NCBI GenBank assembly: GCA_900469625.1
Contig: UBXV01000040.1
Coordinates: 1 to 64,000, forward strand
Length of the DNA stretch: 64,000 bases
Direction of reading: 5' to 3'
Source of the DNA: Hyphomicrobiales bacterium
GTDB taxonomy: Bacteria; Pseudomonadota; Alphaproteobacteria; Rhizobiales; Rhizobiaceae
Positions 9,280-19,160 of this stretch are shown here, piece after piece. The notes beneath the pieces are model-generated. The model saw only the letters and a list, made by a program, of their open reading frames with translations. It made no database searches and was not told where the DNA came from. The translations under genes were made by a program, and so were the position numbers. Within the stretch, counting starts at the first letter, position 1, and each line of letters opens with the position of its first letter.

Positions 9280-10026
9280 CGCCCCCTTGAGCAGGAGCGC
9301 TGCCGAGCGGCAGAAAAGAGCCTGGCCAGTCGGCATTAGTTGCAGGGGTAATCGAAGCCGCTGAAGTCGGCGGTCAAAACGGCAAGCCCAGTCTTTGCGC
9401 CTGGAGAAACAAAACGCGGTGGTGGAGGCTCGCAGCCCAACACAGCGGTGGTAGCCCTGCAACCGACAAGACATTCTTGATAACAAGCGGCCGGCCCAGA
9501 ATGCATCAGGCGTGAACACGCGATGGGCTCGAAACGACAATCTCTCTCGTTGCCTACATGTCTTCGGCCATGCGCAGGTTCAACGGAATGCGAAAGCGGA
9601 GCCAAACTGCGTGAGCGATGATCTCTGCGGTTACGCGGTCGCAGTGGTAGATGGGTCCCGATCGGTCATGGCCGAGTTAACTTGACGATGCCGCCACGCC
9701 TCCAAAACTGCCGTTTGCGGCGAAAGACCTTGCCATCGTGCACAATCTGCGCTGCTGACGATAAGTCAGGTCTTCCAAAGAGAGACATTACATTGGCGGC
9801 GTCGCCTGGCGACCTAGCACATACTCGTCTTCGCCAACGCCGTTTTGCCGCTGTGGCCGGAACCCATTTCAAATGGCCCTGCCCGTCGCCTTGCGACGGC
9901 TGGAACTGCGCCCCATGCTCGGCGCCGCGGCATCCTGGGCAAGATGCGATCGATGCGTTCCGGTTGCGGCGCTGATGGCGGCAAGCGAGCCGAAAGACGC
10001 ACACGCTTTCCTGGCAGGTGTTGTTT

Positions 10027-10042
10027 GTTGTCAGCTGACAAC
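10027..10042. other. parS: parS-like partition site 1
   Basis: GTTGTCAGCTGACAAC is a perfect 16-bp palindrome. It fits the consensus GTT-N4-GC-N4-AAC reported for RepB-binding centromere sites of repABC plasmids. Flanking bases (TTT before, ATT after) are shared with the site at 10522. Confidence 0.75.
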
Positions 10043-10101
10043 ATTGGTCGCAACGCGAGCGGCCCGGCGCACGCCAGCTCTACGTTGGGGAAAAGGTCGA
10101 C

Positions 10102-10117
10102 GTTGTCAGCAGACAAC
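10102..10117. other. parS: parS-like partition site 2 (one dyad mismatch)
   Basis: GTTGTCAGCAGACAAC matches GTT-N4-GC-N4-AAC. It differs from the other two sites by one base, which breaks the perfect symmetry at one position. It lies 60 bases from site 1. Confidence 0.65.
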
Positions 10118-10521
10118 ACGCCTTCCCAACCCAGACACTCAACAGTTGGCGATGAGAACACTCGACAAACAATTCCTAAAAGCCACCGCAAGCAGGCAGC
10201 GAACTGCAACGTAGCAAGCTGCCGTCACCGCAGGGGGCCTCGGCAAAATCGTAGCTCTTCCGCTTCGCGAGTCGGCTCACAGTCGGCCCGACGCCGCGGC
10301 AAATGTCTAAGCGCGAGGGTAGCGCACTTGGCTAAGCCGTTCAGCGCCCCAGCGCCGACGGTCGGGCCTACGACTTGGCGCAGCCGCTATGGCACGGCAA
10401 CTGCGTGACGGCCCGGATCCGACAATTTCCACTCGTGCCTTTCGCGCAGCAATGCGGAACACAATAGGGCGCGCTCCACACGAGAATGGAGGCCGAACGA
10501 CAGCGACCCAAACGTCGGTTT

Positions 10522-10537
10522 GTTGTCAGCTGACAAC
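10522..10537. other. parS: parS-like partition site 3
   Basis: This is an exact second copy of GTTGTCAGCTGACAAC, with the same flanks as site 1. The cluster lies about 4-5 kb beyond the end of repC, which is within the range seen in repABC plasmids, where parS may lie inside or outside the operon. Confidence 0.75.
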
Positions 10538-10801
10538 ATTCAACACCATGCTGTCGGACCAGGTCGCGAGCAACTCTCCCGCTCGCCGCGATTTGTCATT
10601 GGCAGATGCTCCCAGCGCATTCCGCGTCCACCGGAGCGACGCGAAAGCGCCGTGCCACTGGGGCAGGGCACGACACTTGGAAAGCGAAGTGAAAAAATCC
10701 TGAAGTGTTCCTCTTCCATTTCCCGGTTTCCGGCCTAACTTCCACGCCACATCAACGCTGCACGGACGACCGGTCCGACAGACTTTTCTAGGGAAGATGT
10801 T

Positions 10802-11008
10802 ATGGCGACTGGCACCGTGAAGTGGTTCAACGCGACAAAGGGCTACGGTTTTATTCAGCCTGACGATGGTGGCACCGACGTCTTCGTTCATGCGTCCGCA
10901 GTCGAGCGGGCGGGCATGCGCGGACTGAACGACGGGCAGAAGATCAGCTACGACCTTGTCGAGGATCGAAAGTCAGGCAAGATGTCGGCTGACAATCTGC
11001 GGACCTGA
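10802..11008 (+). CDS. cspA: Cold-shock protein (CspA family)
   Basis: The protein has 68 residues, the usual length of a single cold-shock domain. RNP-1 (KGYGFI at residues 13-18) and RNP-2 (DVFVHASAV at 26-34) are present, with the typical start [14 protein letters not shown]. It binds single-stranded RNA and DNA and acts as an RNA chaperone or antiterminator in the cytoplasm. A GGAAG ribosome-binding site precedes the ATG. It is monocistronic and lies next to the parS cluster. It looks intact, and rhizobia usually carry several paralogues, so which stress it serves is unknown. Confidence 0.92.
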   Translation: MATGTVKWFNATKGYGFIQPDDGGTDVFVHASAVERAGMRGLNDGQKISYDLVEDRKSGKMSADNLRT

Positions 11009-11318
11009 CGCCGGAGCGCCGTTGGTTCGGGCGCCGGTCAAGCGAAGTGCCGGTTCACGCCCGTTTCAGCCTGGGGCAAACGATCGGGAAGGTGCGGCAT
11101 CTACTTGATGCGGCCGCATCATGGGCCGAGATCGCACCGTCAGGGCAAACCTTGACAGGGTCAGAGCGTGGCCGGCTGCGACAGCTGGCATGGTGCAGCC
11201 TCTAGTCCGCACCGACATATGCTGAACATCGCCCCATTCTGCTGTCACAGTTCGCCTCCGGGAGGAGGGGAGGGGACCGCGTCGACGGTACAATTGACGG
11301 CCGAGATTGGGCCCGAGT
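11009..11318. other. Intergenic region downstream of the cold-shock gene
   Basis: An imperfect GC-rich hairpin just after the stop (around 11012-11038) could end the csp transcript, though it lacks a T-run. No gene is visible in the remainder. Confidence 0.35.
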
Positions 11319-11756
11319 CTAAGCGATGAAAAACGCCGACAGACGAGACCAGATGCTCCTCGGCCGATCGGCAAGCAAAGTGCGGACTTGCCGTGCGGCC
11401 GCCGCCGCACTCACTGTCGTGCCAAAGCGGCAGTAGCATACGATGTCATGAAGCTCGTCATCACTGATCTCGAAAAAGCGCTTCGCCTCACCGAAGGTAT
11501 CGTCCGTCATTCCCGCGTCCTGAAGAACCGGGTCCCTGAATGCGATGGTAATCGGTGAATAGTCGCTTCGCAGTGCGTCTCGCTCGTCAGGCATCTGGAA
11601 TTCGGTCTCATGAAGCGTGTCAAGGTGTCGATGCCTGACGCCTTCCAGCAACTCCGCCCACCGCTCCAGCCGCGGCCGTCGCCCCGCCAAGGACGGCGCG
11701 AACTGTGGGACAATCTGGGCGATGTTATGCAACTGATCCAAGCTATGATGCTTCAT
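11319..11756 (-). CDS. Conserved rhizobial hypothetical protein
   Basis: The protein has 145 residues and I do not recognise a function. It is probably a real gene: GGAGGCGACA precedes the ATG at ideal spacing, and the sequence (MKHHSLDQLHNIAQI at the start; SDDELHDIVCYCRFG near residue 100) resembles a family I recall from Rhizobium genomes, usually left unnamed. It is soluble and has no signal peptide or membrane segment. It is mostly helical by appearance, with a Cys pair (CYC) near the centre of the C-terminal half. It stands alone on the minus strand in a gene-poor region. Confidence 0.65.
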   Translation of the reverse strand: MKHHSLDQLHNIAQIVPQFAPSLAGRRPRLERWAELLEGVRHRHLDTLHETEFQMPDERDALRSDYSPITIAFRDPVLQDAGMTDDTFGEAKRFFEISDDELHDIVCYCRFGTTVSAAAAARQVRTLLADRPRSIWSRLSAFFIA

Positions 11757-14692
11757 TGTCGCCTCCGGTCAAACGACGCTCGTTATATCCAGCCCAACAC
11801 CAGCCTGTGCCTTCTCTTTGAACCTGTCCAATCACGATGATGCCAAATCGCACGCACCGGCGCCCGGATTGCCATCAAGCCAGATCGGCGACGAACCGAT
11901 GCCTTCGTTCGGGAACAGCAAGATCAAACAGGGGACGTCGATCGCGCGGCAATCGCAGCACCGTCAGCCGCTGGCCCTTTGAAACGCATGGAAAGTTTGA
12001 TGGCGAAACGACGTTTGGAGGCCACAACACTTCGTGCAGACCTGCGAATGACGTGGCGCCACCGTCGCATCCCATTGGCGCCACTCACACCTAACGGAAA
12101 TTAACTCCGATATGACTTCAGTTACGGGAAGAATGATAAGGCTATCATATGGTTAACAATGCATGAATTGCATCATGAGCGCGAAATCACGGCATCGCAG
12201 CGCATTTGTGCGGACCTGGAAGCCGAGGCAAGCGAAGTTTTGGGCGGCGCGACATGCGATTACAATAAGGGCATCGTTCGAATTCGTTGGACGCGTCAGC
12301 CAATAGCGGGGGAGGGGGAGCAAGAGTCAGTATTGCAGCCTCTCCGGCAGCGACGAGACCGCGGCATTCATCAGAGGCACGATACTGCTGAACGACGGGC
12401 GACCGCGTAGGCTTGTTAATCCAGAGCAGGCTATCGTACCGCAGCAGCGCTTTCCGAGCCCATCGTGCACCGGCTCCGAAAAACGTTGCTACACGCTCTC
12501 GCGCATCGCCCATCAGCGGCGCGTCTCGCCATTCCCTATCTCCGACATTTCAAGCTTTCGGCAGCAAAGATAGGCACGAAGCGGGACAGGCGCTTATCGA
12601 CGGCACTTGCCTCGAAATGAGTTCGGGAATTCGAACTGAAGCACGAGAAGGGGAGGGGAGGGCGAAACCGTCTTGAGTGTTCGGTCGGGCCGCCGGGCCC
12701 GCTCGCATTAAACACGGATCCACATCAGCACACGCGTCATCATGCATTGCAGGCGACGCGTGGGTCGCCCTTGACGCGCGCCAACGACATCGACCCAGGC
12801 AGGGAAGGCGTCGCTCACCCCAGACTATGACCGATTTGCCGCTGAGACGATGGCAAAGGCCGGGGCAACAGCGGGAAAGAATGGTCCACCTCGCGGTCCG
12901 ATATAGTCGTCACGTTTTGCCGGAGGCAACGTTCCCGGTCGATCTTGGACGACGGGCTGTACCGGCCACCGCGGCTCCTGCGCATCCGGTCGCGGTTCTG
13001 CGGCACGGTCCATGGAAGCACCAAACCTTGCCACAGTGCAGACCCATCGCAACGCCAATTCGGTCATGATCACAACCGCGGGGTCCATACGACGACGCAG
13101 AAATGTGGAAATGGCGACAGAGCTTGATCTGGTGCGCACGCGCTCTCCCTCATGCCTTTCGGCAATCTGTCCCAGAAACATTTGGCAGCGTGCACTCTGT
13201 CACGCATCACACACTACCCTGCACAAGCGGGGTCTCCATGCGCGGCTCTGAAATATCGCGTTGAAAGCAAGCGCCGCCTGCACGATCTGAGGCCCGATGC
13301 CCAATACCTGACGCGGAAACCGTTGCGTTGCAGAGCCGAGAAGTCACAAAGAGATTGGTCAGATTTTTTCTACGGTGATTCCTTGTCTCAGCTCACAGGC
13401 GTTTCGGCCATCGAGGGACGAATTTGGTTTGATGGTCAGCAGCGGTGATTGCCTGCGCTCTTCCCACAAACCAGCCACGCATTCCTCCGACCGAGAATCG
13501 CAAGGATCATCAGTGCACTCGCCCAAGATCTTTCGATCTGACTACCAATGGCAAGAATGCTGAGACTGCTTGGGCTTTCGAAAATCGTCAACAATCGTCT
13601 CTACCCTCTGACTGCCACGCGGAATCTGACAACAGCTGTTCAAAATCCTGATGGAGAAACCAACCGGGACATCCGTCTGATCGGCGGCACGACTGCTGAA
13701 CCTCGCGCTTGGCCGCTCGCGGAAGAAGGCGGTGCAGTTGAGCGGCCTCTCAACCGCTCACGAAGCAGCGTATAGACTAAGATCCATGCCGTCGGTCGAT
13801 CGTTGTCGCCGTCCCGCGCAATTGCCTTGCGAAGAATATCTGGTCAGCGCCGATGACGCGCCCACTGCGGTCCCGCTGACTGAGGCGATGTCTGCGAACA
13901 GACTTTACGCCGTTGTTGCTGCATATGGCAGCCACACCAATCTTGGGCAGCCTCGAGGATTGTCGTCGCATCGTACGTCGACTGCGCATGACCACTTTCC
14001 GAGTAACAGCCTTCGCTGCCCCCGTCATAGCGGGCTCAATCGGGTCTGGTCCATAACGCTCCCGGTTTTTCGGGAGCATCACTTCATAGCGGAGCCTTAT
14101 TGCTCGGAGCCCGCACCGTGACAACCGCCAGTCTGCCCAATTCCGAGCTCTAGTCGTACTCCGATGACTTCGGACCATGCTGCCGATCTCTGCTTGATCC
14201 GTGCGGGCCGAGTGATCTCCTCTTGAGAGGAGGAGGGTGAAGTGTGTCGGAGACGGGCATCGACACCCGAAGATGCGACGCATCTGTCGCGCTCAACGAA
14301 CCTTGAGCCGGGCCGCGCGTAATTCGCGGACACCAAGTTTTCGTCCCTGTCGGCATCCCAACTTGTTGCCCATGGTCCTGTCATCGCCAACACTACGGCG
14401 CCTTGGTTAACCGGGCATCGAACAGAGATCCGAAACCTGGTTTGCGTCTCTGTCACCACGTGCTGCAGAGCCGGTGAGACCGACGCCAAAACATTCCCGT
14501 CACCGGTTTCCGCGAGCCGCTCGGCAACGCTGCCATCGGCAGGCTCAATCTGTGATCCCGGCCAGACCTACGCCCGACCGATTATCGGCCCCGCCACATC
14601 GCTGCAGTTTTCGACCTGCATTTCCGCCGTGGAATCCGACCGCTCCGATCGCCATCGCATTTCAGGGTGACGGCATCAAGTCATCACGCAGG
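11757..14692. other. 2.9-kb region without convincing genes
   Basis: Every frame here is short, overlapped by equally long frames on the other strand, and lacks family likeness. The least poor candidate is 12159-12410 on the plus strand (MHELHHEREITASQRI at its start), but it has no clear ribosome-binding site and turns low-complexity after ~50 codons. A small inverted repeat (TGATA-AGGC-TATCA) lies near 12132-12145. The region is best read as eroded DNA between the parS/csp segment and repC. Confidence 0.45.
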
Positions 14693-15910
14693 TCACGATG
14701 CGGACGCCAGGTTGGATGGCGGTGCCCCGCGAAGCAGCGCCATCAGCATCGGCCCCATGGAAAACTCCCCGCGCCGTGTTCGCCGCGTCAGATCCCTGAG
14801 GTAGCCGCCGGCAGAATTGATATGCCCGGAGCGCTCGTAAATGCACGCAACGACAGCAGCTGCCGTTGCCGGACCCATCACCTCGCAAGCTTCCTCATAG
14901 GCCGTCGGGCTGATGCCGAGCATCGAGCGCACCGTCACGGCGGCCATCATCAGGTCGCGCCAGTTCGAAACGTCCCCGGACGGCCCGAAGGGTTTGATCT
15001 CGGGGCAGGCGCGCAAGACCATCTCCAGCGGGAATGGCTGAATTCCCTTCGGCTTCGTTTGGTTGTCAGCACTCGGCTTTTCGCCCTTCTCTTTTTCAGA
15101 GCAAGGTTCAAATTCATGGATGGATTCGGGTTTTGAATTCTGTATGTGCCGCTCAAATGGACCAGCATTGCCAGTCATATTTTCGGAAATTTCGTTTTCA
15201 TCCAGCATGTTGACGACTTCTTCGTGCAAAAGTGTCAGCTCGTCGGCGATGCTGAGCAGATCTTCGATCGTCGGAGAGCGAGGAATTCGCCCAATGAGCG
15301 CTACGAACAGCCCTTCGGCATGCGCCCAGTCACCTGCCGCACCCTCTTCGATTGCGGCCGTGATCAGCTTGCGAATGTCTCTTCGGCAGAGCGATACACG
15401 CTCCTTGGCGATCAGAAAGCGCCGGCGGGCGGCCGCGACATCCTGGGCCATGCCGGCCAGTTCTTCCGAACGGGCGAGCAACGGGGCAAGGTCGAAACCA
15501 TAAGCTTGCTCGATGCCGCCATCGCTGTCCTTGCGGGCATAACGTTTGCCGTTCGGACTGTCCTTGCGCGAAACGAGGCCAGCGTAGACCAATGCGGCGA
15601 GGCTGCGGCGAAGCGTGCTGCCGCCGATGCCATTGGCTCGGTGCGTCAGTTGCGCGTTCGACGGGAACACGATCAGATCCTTGCCTTCCGCCAGTTCGCT
15701 CTGCGGATAGAACGACAGAAGCGCGTTCAGCACCGCAAGCGCACGGTCCTGGACGCCAAGAAGCGTCCTCGCCTCGCAGACATCGCGAAGCACCTTCCAT
15801 TTGTCGACGGTCTTGCCGGCCTTGATGCCGGAGGATCTGATCTGCCCCTTCACCAGGGCAAGCGACATCGGCCGCCGCCCGAAGGGCGTCGTTACTGATA
15901 ACCTGTCCAT
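14693..15910 (-). CDS. repC: Replication initiator RepC
   Basis: The protein has 405 residues, the usual RepC length. The start MDRLSVTTPFGRRPMSLALV is typical of the family, and AAGGTAAGG precedes the ATG. The N-terminal domain is a winged-helix DNA-binding region (IVFPSNAQLTHRANGIGG, then STLRRSLAALVYAGLV). After a variable charged linker (~240-290), the C-terminal domain holds GHINSAGGYLRDLTRR. RepC is the essential initiator of repABC replicons and acts mainly in cis at an origin inside its own gene. Expression is held down by the counter-transcribed RNA encoded upstream and by RepA/RepB autorepression. The gene is third in the operon, 204 bases after repB. Confidence 0.95.
   Translation of the reverse strand: MDRLSVTTPFGRRPMSLALVKGQIRSSGIKAGKTVDKWKVLRDVCEARTLLGVQDRALAVLNALLSFYPQSELAEGKDLIVFPSNAQLTHRANGIGGSTLRRSLAALVYAGLVSRKDSPNGKRYARKDSDGGIEQAYGFDLAPLLARSEELAGMAQDVAAARRRFLIAKERVSLCRRDIRKLITAAIEEGAAGDWAHAEGLFVALIGRIPRSPTIEDLLSIADELTLLHEEVVNMLDENEISENMTGNAGPFERHIQNSKPESIHEFEPCSEKEKGEKPSADNQTKPKGIQPFPLEMVLRACPEIKPFGPSGDVSNWRDLMMAAVTVRSMLGISPTAYEEACEVMGPATAAAVVACIYERSGHINSAGGYLRDLTRRTRRGEFSMGPMLMALLRGAPPSNLASAS
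15060..15230. other. oriV: Putative origin of replication inside repC
   Basis: A markedly AT-rich stretch sits in the middle of repC, over the variable linker region. In characterised repABC plasmids the origin maps to such an AT-rich part of repC. No experiment-like signature such as iterons is visible, so the limits are approximate. Confidence 0.45.
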
Positions 15911-15980
15911 TTCAGCCTTACCTTCTTTCAGGCAAAGGAATAGCGGTCACCGAAACGGCGCCAAATCTCGTGAGAGAGTC

Positions 15981-16009
15981 TTGACTGTGAATCCCGGAAG
16001 TGCGAATCT
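15981..16009 (+). promoter_or_regulatory. Promoter of the counter-transcribed RNA
   Basis: TTGACT at 15981-15986 and GAATCT at 16004-16009 are separated by 17 bases. They point away from repA and repB into the repB-repC gap, antisense to the operon. This is the expected place for the incompatibility RNA promoter. The -10 box is a weak match. Confidence 0.5.
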
Positions 16010-16015
16010 CGAAAT

Positions 16016-16067
16016 CGCCAAATGACGAGAAAGGGCCTTCAGAGACGGTGTTTCGGGGGCCTTTTTT
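16016..16067 (+). ncRNA. repABC counter-transcribed RNA (incompatibility antisense RNA)
   Basis: It lies in the 204-base repB-repC gap, antisense to the operon. A promoter-like pair upstream predicts a start near 16016. A stem AAAGGGCC (16030-16037) pairs with GGCCTTTT (16058-16065, one G-U pair) and leads into a T-run, making an intrinsic terminator. The predicted length, about 50-60 nt, matches the ctRNAs of characterised repABC plasmids, which pair with the repC leader and reduce repC expression. The exact ends are estimates. Confidence 0.7.
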
Positions 16068-16114
16068 CTTTTGCCGGTGGTGCTCCTCTAGATCTCAGTC
16101 TTCAGTCCAGTGCC

Positions 16115-17131
16115 CTACTCGGGACCGTTCTGTTTTTCCTTCAGCGCTGCCTCGTATGCCTGAAACAGCTCGGGCAGTTTCGCCGTCAGATAATCGGCAA
16201 ATCCATCATTGCGATCGCGCCGGATCGACAGGCGCCACTGCTTGTCGGTCGTGGCAACCCTTCCGATTTCGGCGCCCGATCCGCTGGTGACGATTTCAGG
16301 CGTCGCCGCTGTCGTCGGCTTGACGTCGGGCCTGGCGGCGGCCGCCAATGCGAGGATGAAGCGGTCGTCCGTTTCCCGCGCGGCAAAGCCTGGTTTCGTC
16401 GTCGCCTCGAGCGCACGCGCCAGGGAAGACTCGCTGCCGACGGCATCGGCAAGCGACTGCCACCGGCCACGGCCGACCTTCGGCGCGCGGCCGATCGCAT
16501 CGACAAGTTCACCGGGCAGCGCGCGCGCAACGGCAACGAGCTTCGAAACCTCCGCGCGATCGACCGACAGCGCCGACTGGATCAGCGCCCGGGCAAAGCC
16601 GGCGTCTTCCAGACGCCGCGCAAACACCGCCCGCTCGATGAAGCTCAGATCTTCGCGCGCGGAATTTTCCACGCCTTGCGCGACAACCAGATCTTCATCG
16701 GAAAGCGCGCGGACATAGGCCTTGACCGGAATGTTGAGCGCACGAGCGACGCGAACACGGCGGTGGCCGTAGGCGCTCTGGTAACGGCCTGGTGTCGAGG
16801 GGTGCTCCCGCAGCAGCACCGGGATCTCCTGACCCCGTTCCCGGATCGAGGTCTTCAACGCCTCGAAGCTCGCTGCGTCCTGTTCGCTGAAACGATCGGC
16901 AAGCGGCGAAGGATCGATCAGTGAGGGATCGATCTCAACGGCAACCTGGCCCGAGGCGAGTTTGTCCCGGAGCGCTTGATACTCCTTCTCGACATCGGAA
17001 AACGTATCCTTGAGCGAGCGTACGGCGCCGGAACTGACGCGCGGCAGCGAAGGCCTCTTCAGGTCATGATCGACGGCCTGTTCACTCTGTCCCGAAAACA
17101 TCGAGCGGATGGACTGGGTGCGTTTGCTCAA
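16115..17131 (-). CDS. repB: Partition protein RepB (ParB family)
   Basis: The protein has 338 residues, standard for RepB. A ParB N-terminal nuclease-like/CTPase region (~70-165) includes RERGQEIPVLLREHP and GHRRVRVARAL (the GERR/GHRR box). It is followed by a helix-turn-helix (ALIQSALSVDRAEVSKLVAVA) and a C-terminal dimerisation region. RepB binds the parS palindromes and works with RepA to segregate the plasmid and repress the operon. It lies about 90 bases after repA. Three candidate target sites are at 10027, 10102 and 10522. Confidence 0.95.
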   Translation of the reverse strand: MSKRTQSIRSMFSGQSEQAVDHDLKRPSLPRVSSGAVRSLKDTFSDVEKEYQALRDKLASGQVAVEIDPSLIDPSPLADRFSEQDAASFEALKTSIRERGQEIPVLLREHPSTPGRYQSAYGHRRVRVARALNIPVKAYVRALSDEDLVVAQGVENSAREDLSFIERAVFARRLEDAGFARALIQSALSVDRAEVSKLVAVARALPGELVDAIGRAPKVGRGRWQSLADAVGSESSLARALEATTKPGFAARETDDRFILALAAAARPDVKPTTAATPEIVTSGSGAEIGRVATTDKQWRLSIRRDRNDGFADYLTAKLPELFQAYEAALKEKQNGPE

Positions 17132-17222
17132 GGCAAGGACCTCCTCGAAAAAGGCGAAACGCTGCCTTCAGACAGCCGTTGTCGCCCAAGGGGAAAGAAA
17201 ACCGGGGAGGGGGTGCAACGGC

Positions 17223-18431
17223 TCATCGCTGCCACACCTGCGAAATCAGATCGATGATCTCGGCGTTGACGGCGTTGACCGATTCCATCGCGCGGTCATA
17301 AACCGATCGCCCGACGGCGCCCTTCGACAACTCGAACAGCGATTGCTTGGTGAGCCCGGCATTGGCAATGGCCGTCGACTTCCAGGCGGTCGCATTGAGT
17401 ACGTCGCTGCCGAAGAGGTCGCGCAACAGGCCGACGATCTCCTGTTCGGGCACATCACGCGGGTCGTGTCTGGTCACGACGAATTTCATGAAGTCGTAGT
17501 CCAGGTGCGCGCCGGCATCCTCGATGACCGCGATCAGATCCGCCGTCATCAGCAGGAACTGGCTCATCGACGCGACATCGACCATCTGCGGATGGATCGT
17601 CACCAGCATGCCGGTCGCAGCGTTGAGCGCGCCCATGGTCAGGAAGCCGAGCTGTGGCGGGCAGTCGATGACGACGACGTCATAATCCGCCTCGACTTCG
17701 CTGATTGCTGCGGCGACCCGGCGGAAGAACAGATCCTCGGGGCCAGAACGCTTGCCCATGGCGCGTGGCGTTTCGTGTTCGAACTCCATGAGCTCGAGAT
17801 TGCCGGGCACAAGGTCGATGCCCTCGAAATAGGTCGAACGGATCACCGAACGCATGTCGACCCGCGCCTCGTCGTAGCGGATCGCCCCATAAAGCGTGGT
17901 GTTCTCGGCAATGTCGAATTCCGGCTGGTAGCCGAACATCGCAGACAACGACGCCTGGGGATCGAGGTCGATCGCCAGCACGCGGTATCCCTGCAGCGCC
18001 AGCCCCTGTGCGAGGTAAAGCGACGACGTCGTCTTGGCCGAGCCGCCCTTGAAGTTGGCGACACTGATGATCTGGAGCTTGTCGCCTTCGCGCCGGCGCG
18101 GCCAGAACTTCAACGCTTCCTTCGGGCGCGCTTCAGCCAGATAGGCGCGAAGCTCGTTGATCTGGCGTAGCGTATAGGAGCGGCGGCCTGCCGTGCCCAG
18201 TTCCGGCACCGGCCCAAGGCCGTCCAGCGACAATTGGCGGAGGTAACCGTCCGACACACCGACGATCTGAGCCACTTCGCCCGATGAGAACGACCGCAGC
18301 GACTTCATCGCCTTCGGCGGAAAAGCGATCTCTCCAACAGCTCGCAAACGATCCGAAAGCGCGCTCGCCTGGCGCGTGATACGCTCGGACGTCGTCTCGT
18401 TTTCAAACTGGGGATTCGTGGGCTTTAACAT
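17223..18431 (-). CDS. repA: Partition ATPase RepA (ParA family)
   Basis: Starting at the ATG at 18431 gives 402 residues, the usual RepA length. The frame extends 37 codons upstream, but that part is unlike the family. A MerR/HTH-like N-terminal region (FSSGEVAQIVGVSDGYLRQL) precedes the deviant Walker A (NFKGGSAKTT, ~residues 126-135), Walker A' (VLAIDLDPQASLS) and Walker B (VVVIDCPPQLG). RepA drives partition and represses the operon promoter with RepB. It is first in the repABC operon, and the promoter should lie between 18432 and 18650. Confidence 0.95.
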   Translation of the reverse strand: MLKPTNPQFENETTSERITRQASALSDRLRAVGEIAFPPKAMKSLRSFSSGEVAQIVGVSDGYLRQLSLDGLGPVPELGTAGRRSYTLRQINELRAYLAEARPKEALKFWPRRREGDKLQIISVANFKGGSAKTTSSLYLAQGLALQGYRVLAIDLDPQASLSAMFGYQPEFDIAENTTLYGAIRYDEARVDMRSVIRSTYFEGIDLVPGNLELMEFEHETPRAMGKRSGPEDLFFRRVAAAISEVEADYDVVVIDCPPQLGFLTMGALNAATGMLVTIHPQMVDVASMSQFLLMTADLIAVIEDAGAHLDYDFMKFVVTRHDPRDVPEQEIVGLLRDLFGSDVLNATAWKSTAIANAGLTKQSLFELSKGAVGRSVYDRAMESVNAVNAEIIDLISQVWQR

Positions 18432-18904
18432 CGCGGGCTCTTCAAAACGGTTTCTTCGCGTCTGACGCATTCTTTCCGTCTGGAAGTAGAGACACGATTC
18501 TATATCGACCGACAAGCTGTTTCGCCAATGGCAAGCCCCCATCCGGCATCGCCGGATTGGCTCATCCTCTTCGCAAAGGCCGAGTTAAAGCTATGATTAT
18601 CAATGTCTTATGCAAACCAGCGAGGCGTTTCCCCGTTGCTGGGTCCCCCGGTTTTCCGCAATGCTCGTGTCGCGTTGTCAACCGTTTCCTGCGCTGGCTC
18701 GGCATCGACGACGCGCGGAACGACGGAATCGCCCGCGTGCTTTCGGTCGACTCGCGCGAATCGCATCAGTGATTCGAACCGATTGCGGCCATACGAAGTG
18801 TCTTTTGGCCTCGCCTTTCCGCGACACGGGGCCGGCGGATAGGGGAGTTGCGTCTTGCAAACCAGCCGCTATCGTTCCAGCGCGATTCGTCGCCTGGAGG
18901 AATT
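18432..18904. other. Upstream region of repABC
   Basis: This divergent spacer should contain the repABC promoter and RepA/RepB operator. An AT-richer stretch at ~18585-18625 is the likely promoter position. A 6-bp inverted repeat CGAATC/GATTCG with an 8-base spacer lies near 18758-18777. No protein gene is supported here. Confidence 0.4.
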
Positions 18905-19078
18905 ATGCGTCAGCAGACTAAGCCATTCATCGTTGAAATTAAGTCATCCCGCCGGATGAAGAGCGATCAGCAGAAGACATCGATCTGGGGAACACTGGAT
19001 CTGACGCTCGAGCCCGATCCGCGCCCGGAACCCATAACTGCCGAGCAATCCGCCGTGGTCCAGGTCAAAGCAGACTAA
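18905..19078 (+). CDS. Small conserved hypothetical protein beside repA
   Basis: The protein has 57 residues. The ATG at 18905 has an excellent ribosome-binding site (GGAGGAATT). It begins MRQQTKPFIVEIKSSRR and contains SIWGTLDL. I recall small proteins with this pattern (basic N-terminus, then S-I-W-G-x-L-D-L) in many rhizobial genomes, with no known function. It has no signal peptide, membrane segment or Cys. It is divergent from repA. DNA or RNA contact through the basic N-terminus is possible but speculative. Confidence 0.6.
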   Translation: MRQQTKPFIVEIKSSRRMKSDQQKTSIWGTLDLTLEPDPRPEPITAEQSAVVQVKAD

Positions 19079-19160
19079 ACTGCCGGCATCCCATCTCGCA
19101 CGTGCACCGGGCCAGGCTGCGACGGAGACCCGCCTAAGGTCGATCGGAGATCGCATGCCC

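Larger units (their letters stand above)
9280..10801. other. Gene-poor region holding the parS cluster
   Basis: I see no credible protein gene: short frames on both strands lack ribosome-binding sites and recognisable domains. The region holds three parS-like 16-mers, listed separately, and ends with the promoter side of the cold-shock gene. Its sequence is GC-rich and resembles eroded coding DNA, consistent with decay after mobile-element activity. Confidence 0.5.

Noticed and set aside
12159-12410. A possible 83-codon gene
   Set aside because: No ribosome-binding site, no recognised family, and the second half is low-complexity. It is mentioned only in the region note.
12677-13181. Overlapping 118-130-codon frames on both strands
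   Set aside because: They are mutually overlapping, Arg/Pro-rich and without start signals, typical of random frames in GC-rich DNA.
15062-15077. GTTGTCAGCACTCGGC in repC considered as a fourth parS site
   Set aside because: Only the left half matches. The right half lacks the AAC end and the dyad symmetry.
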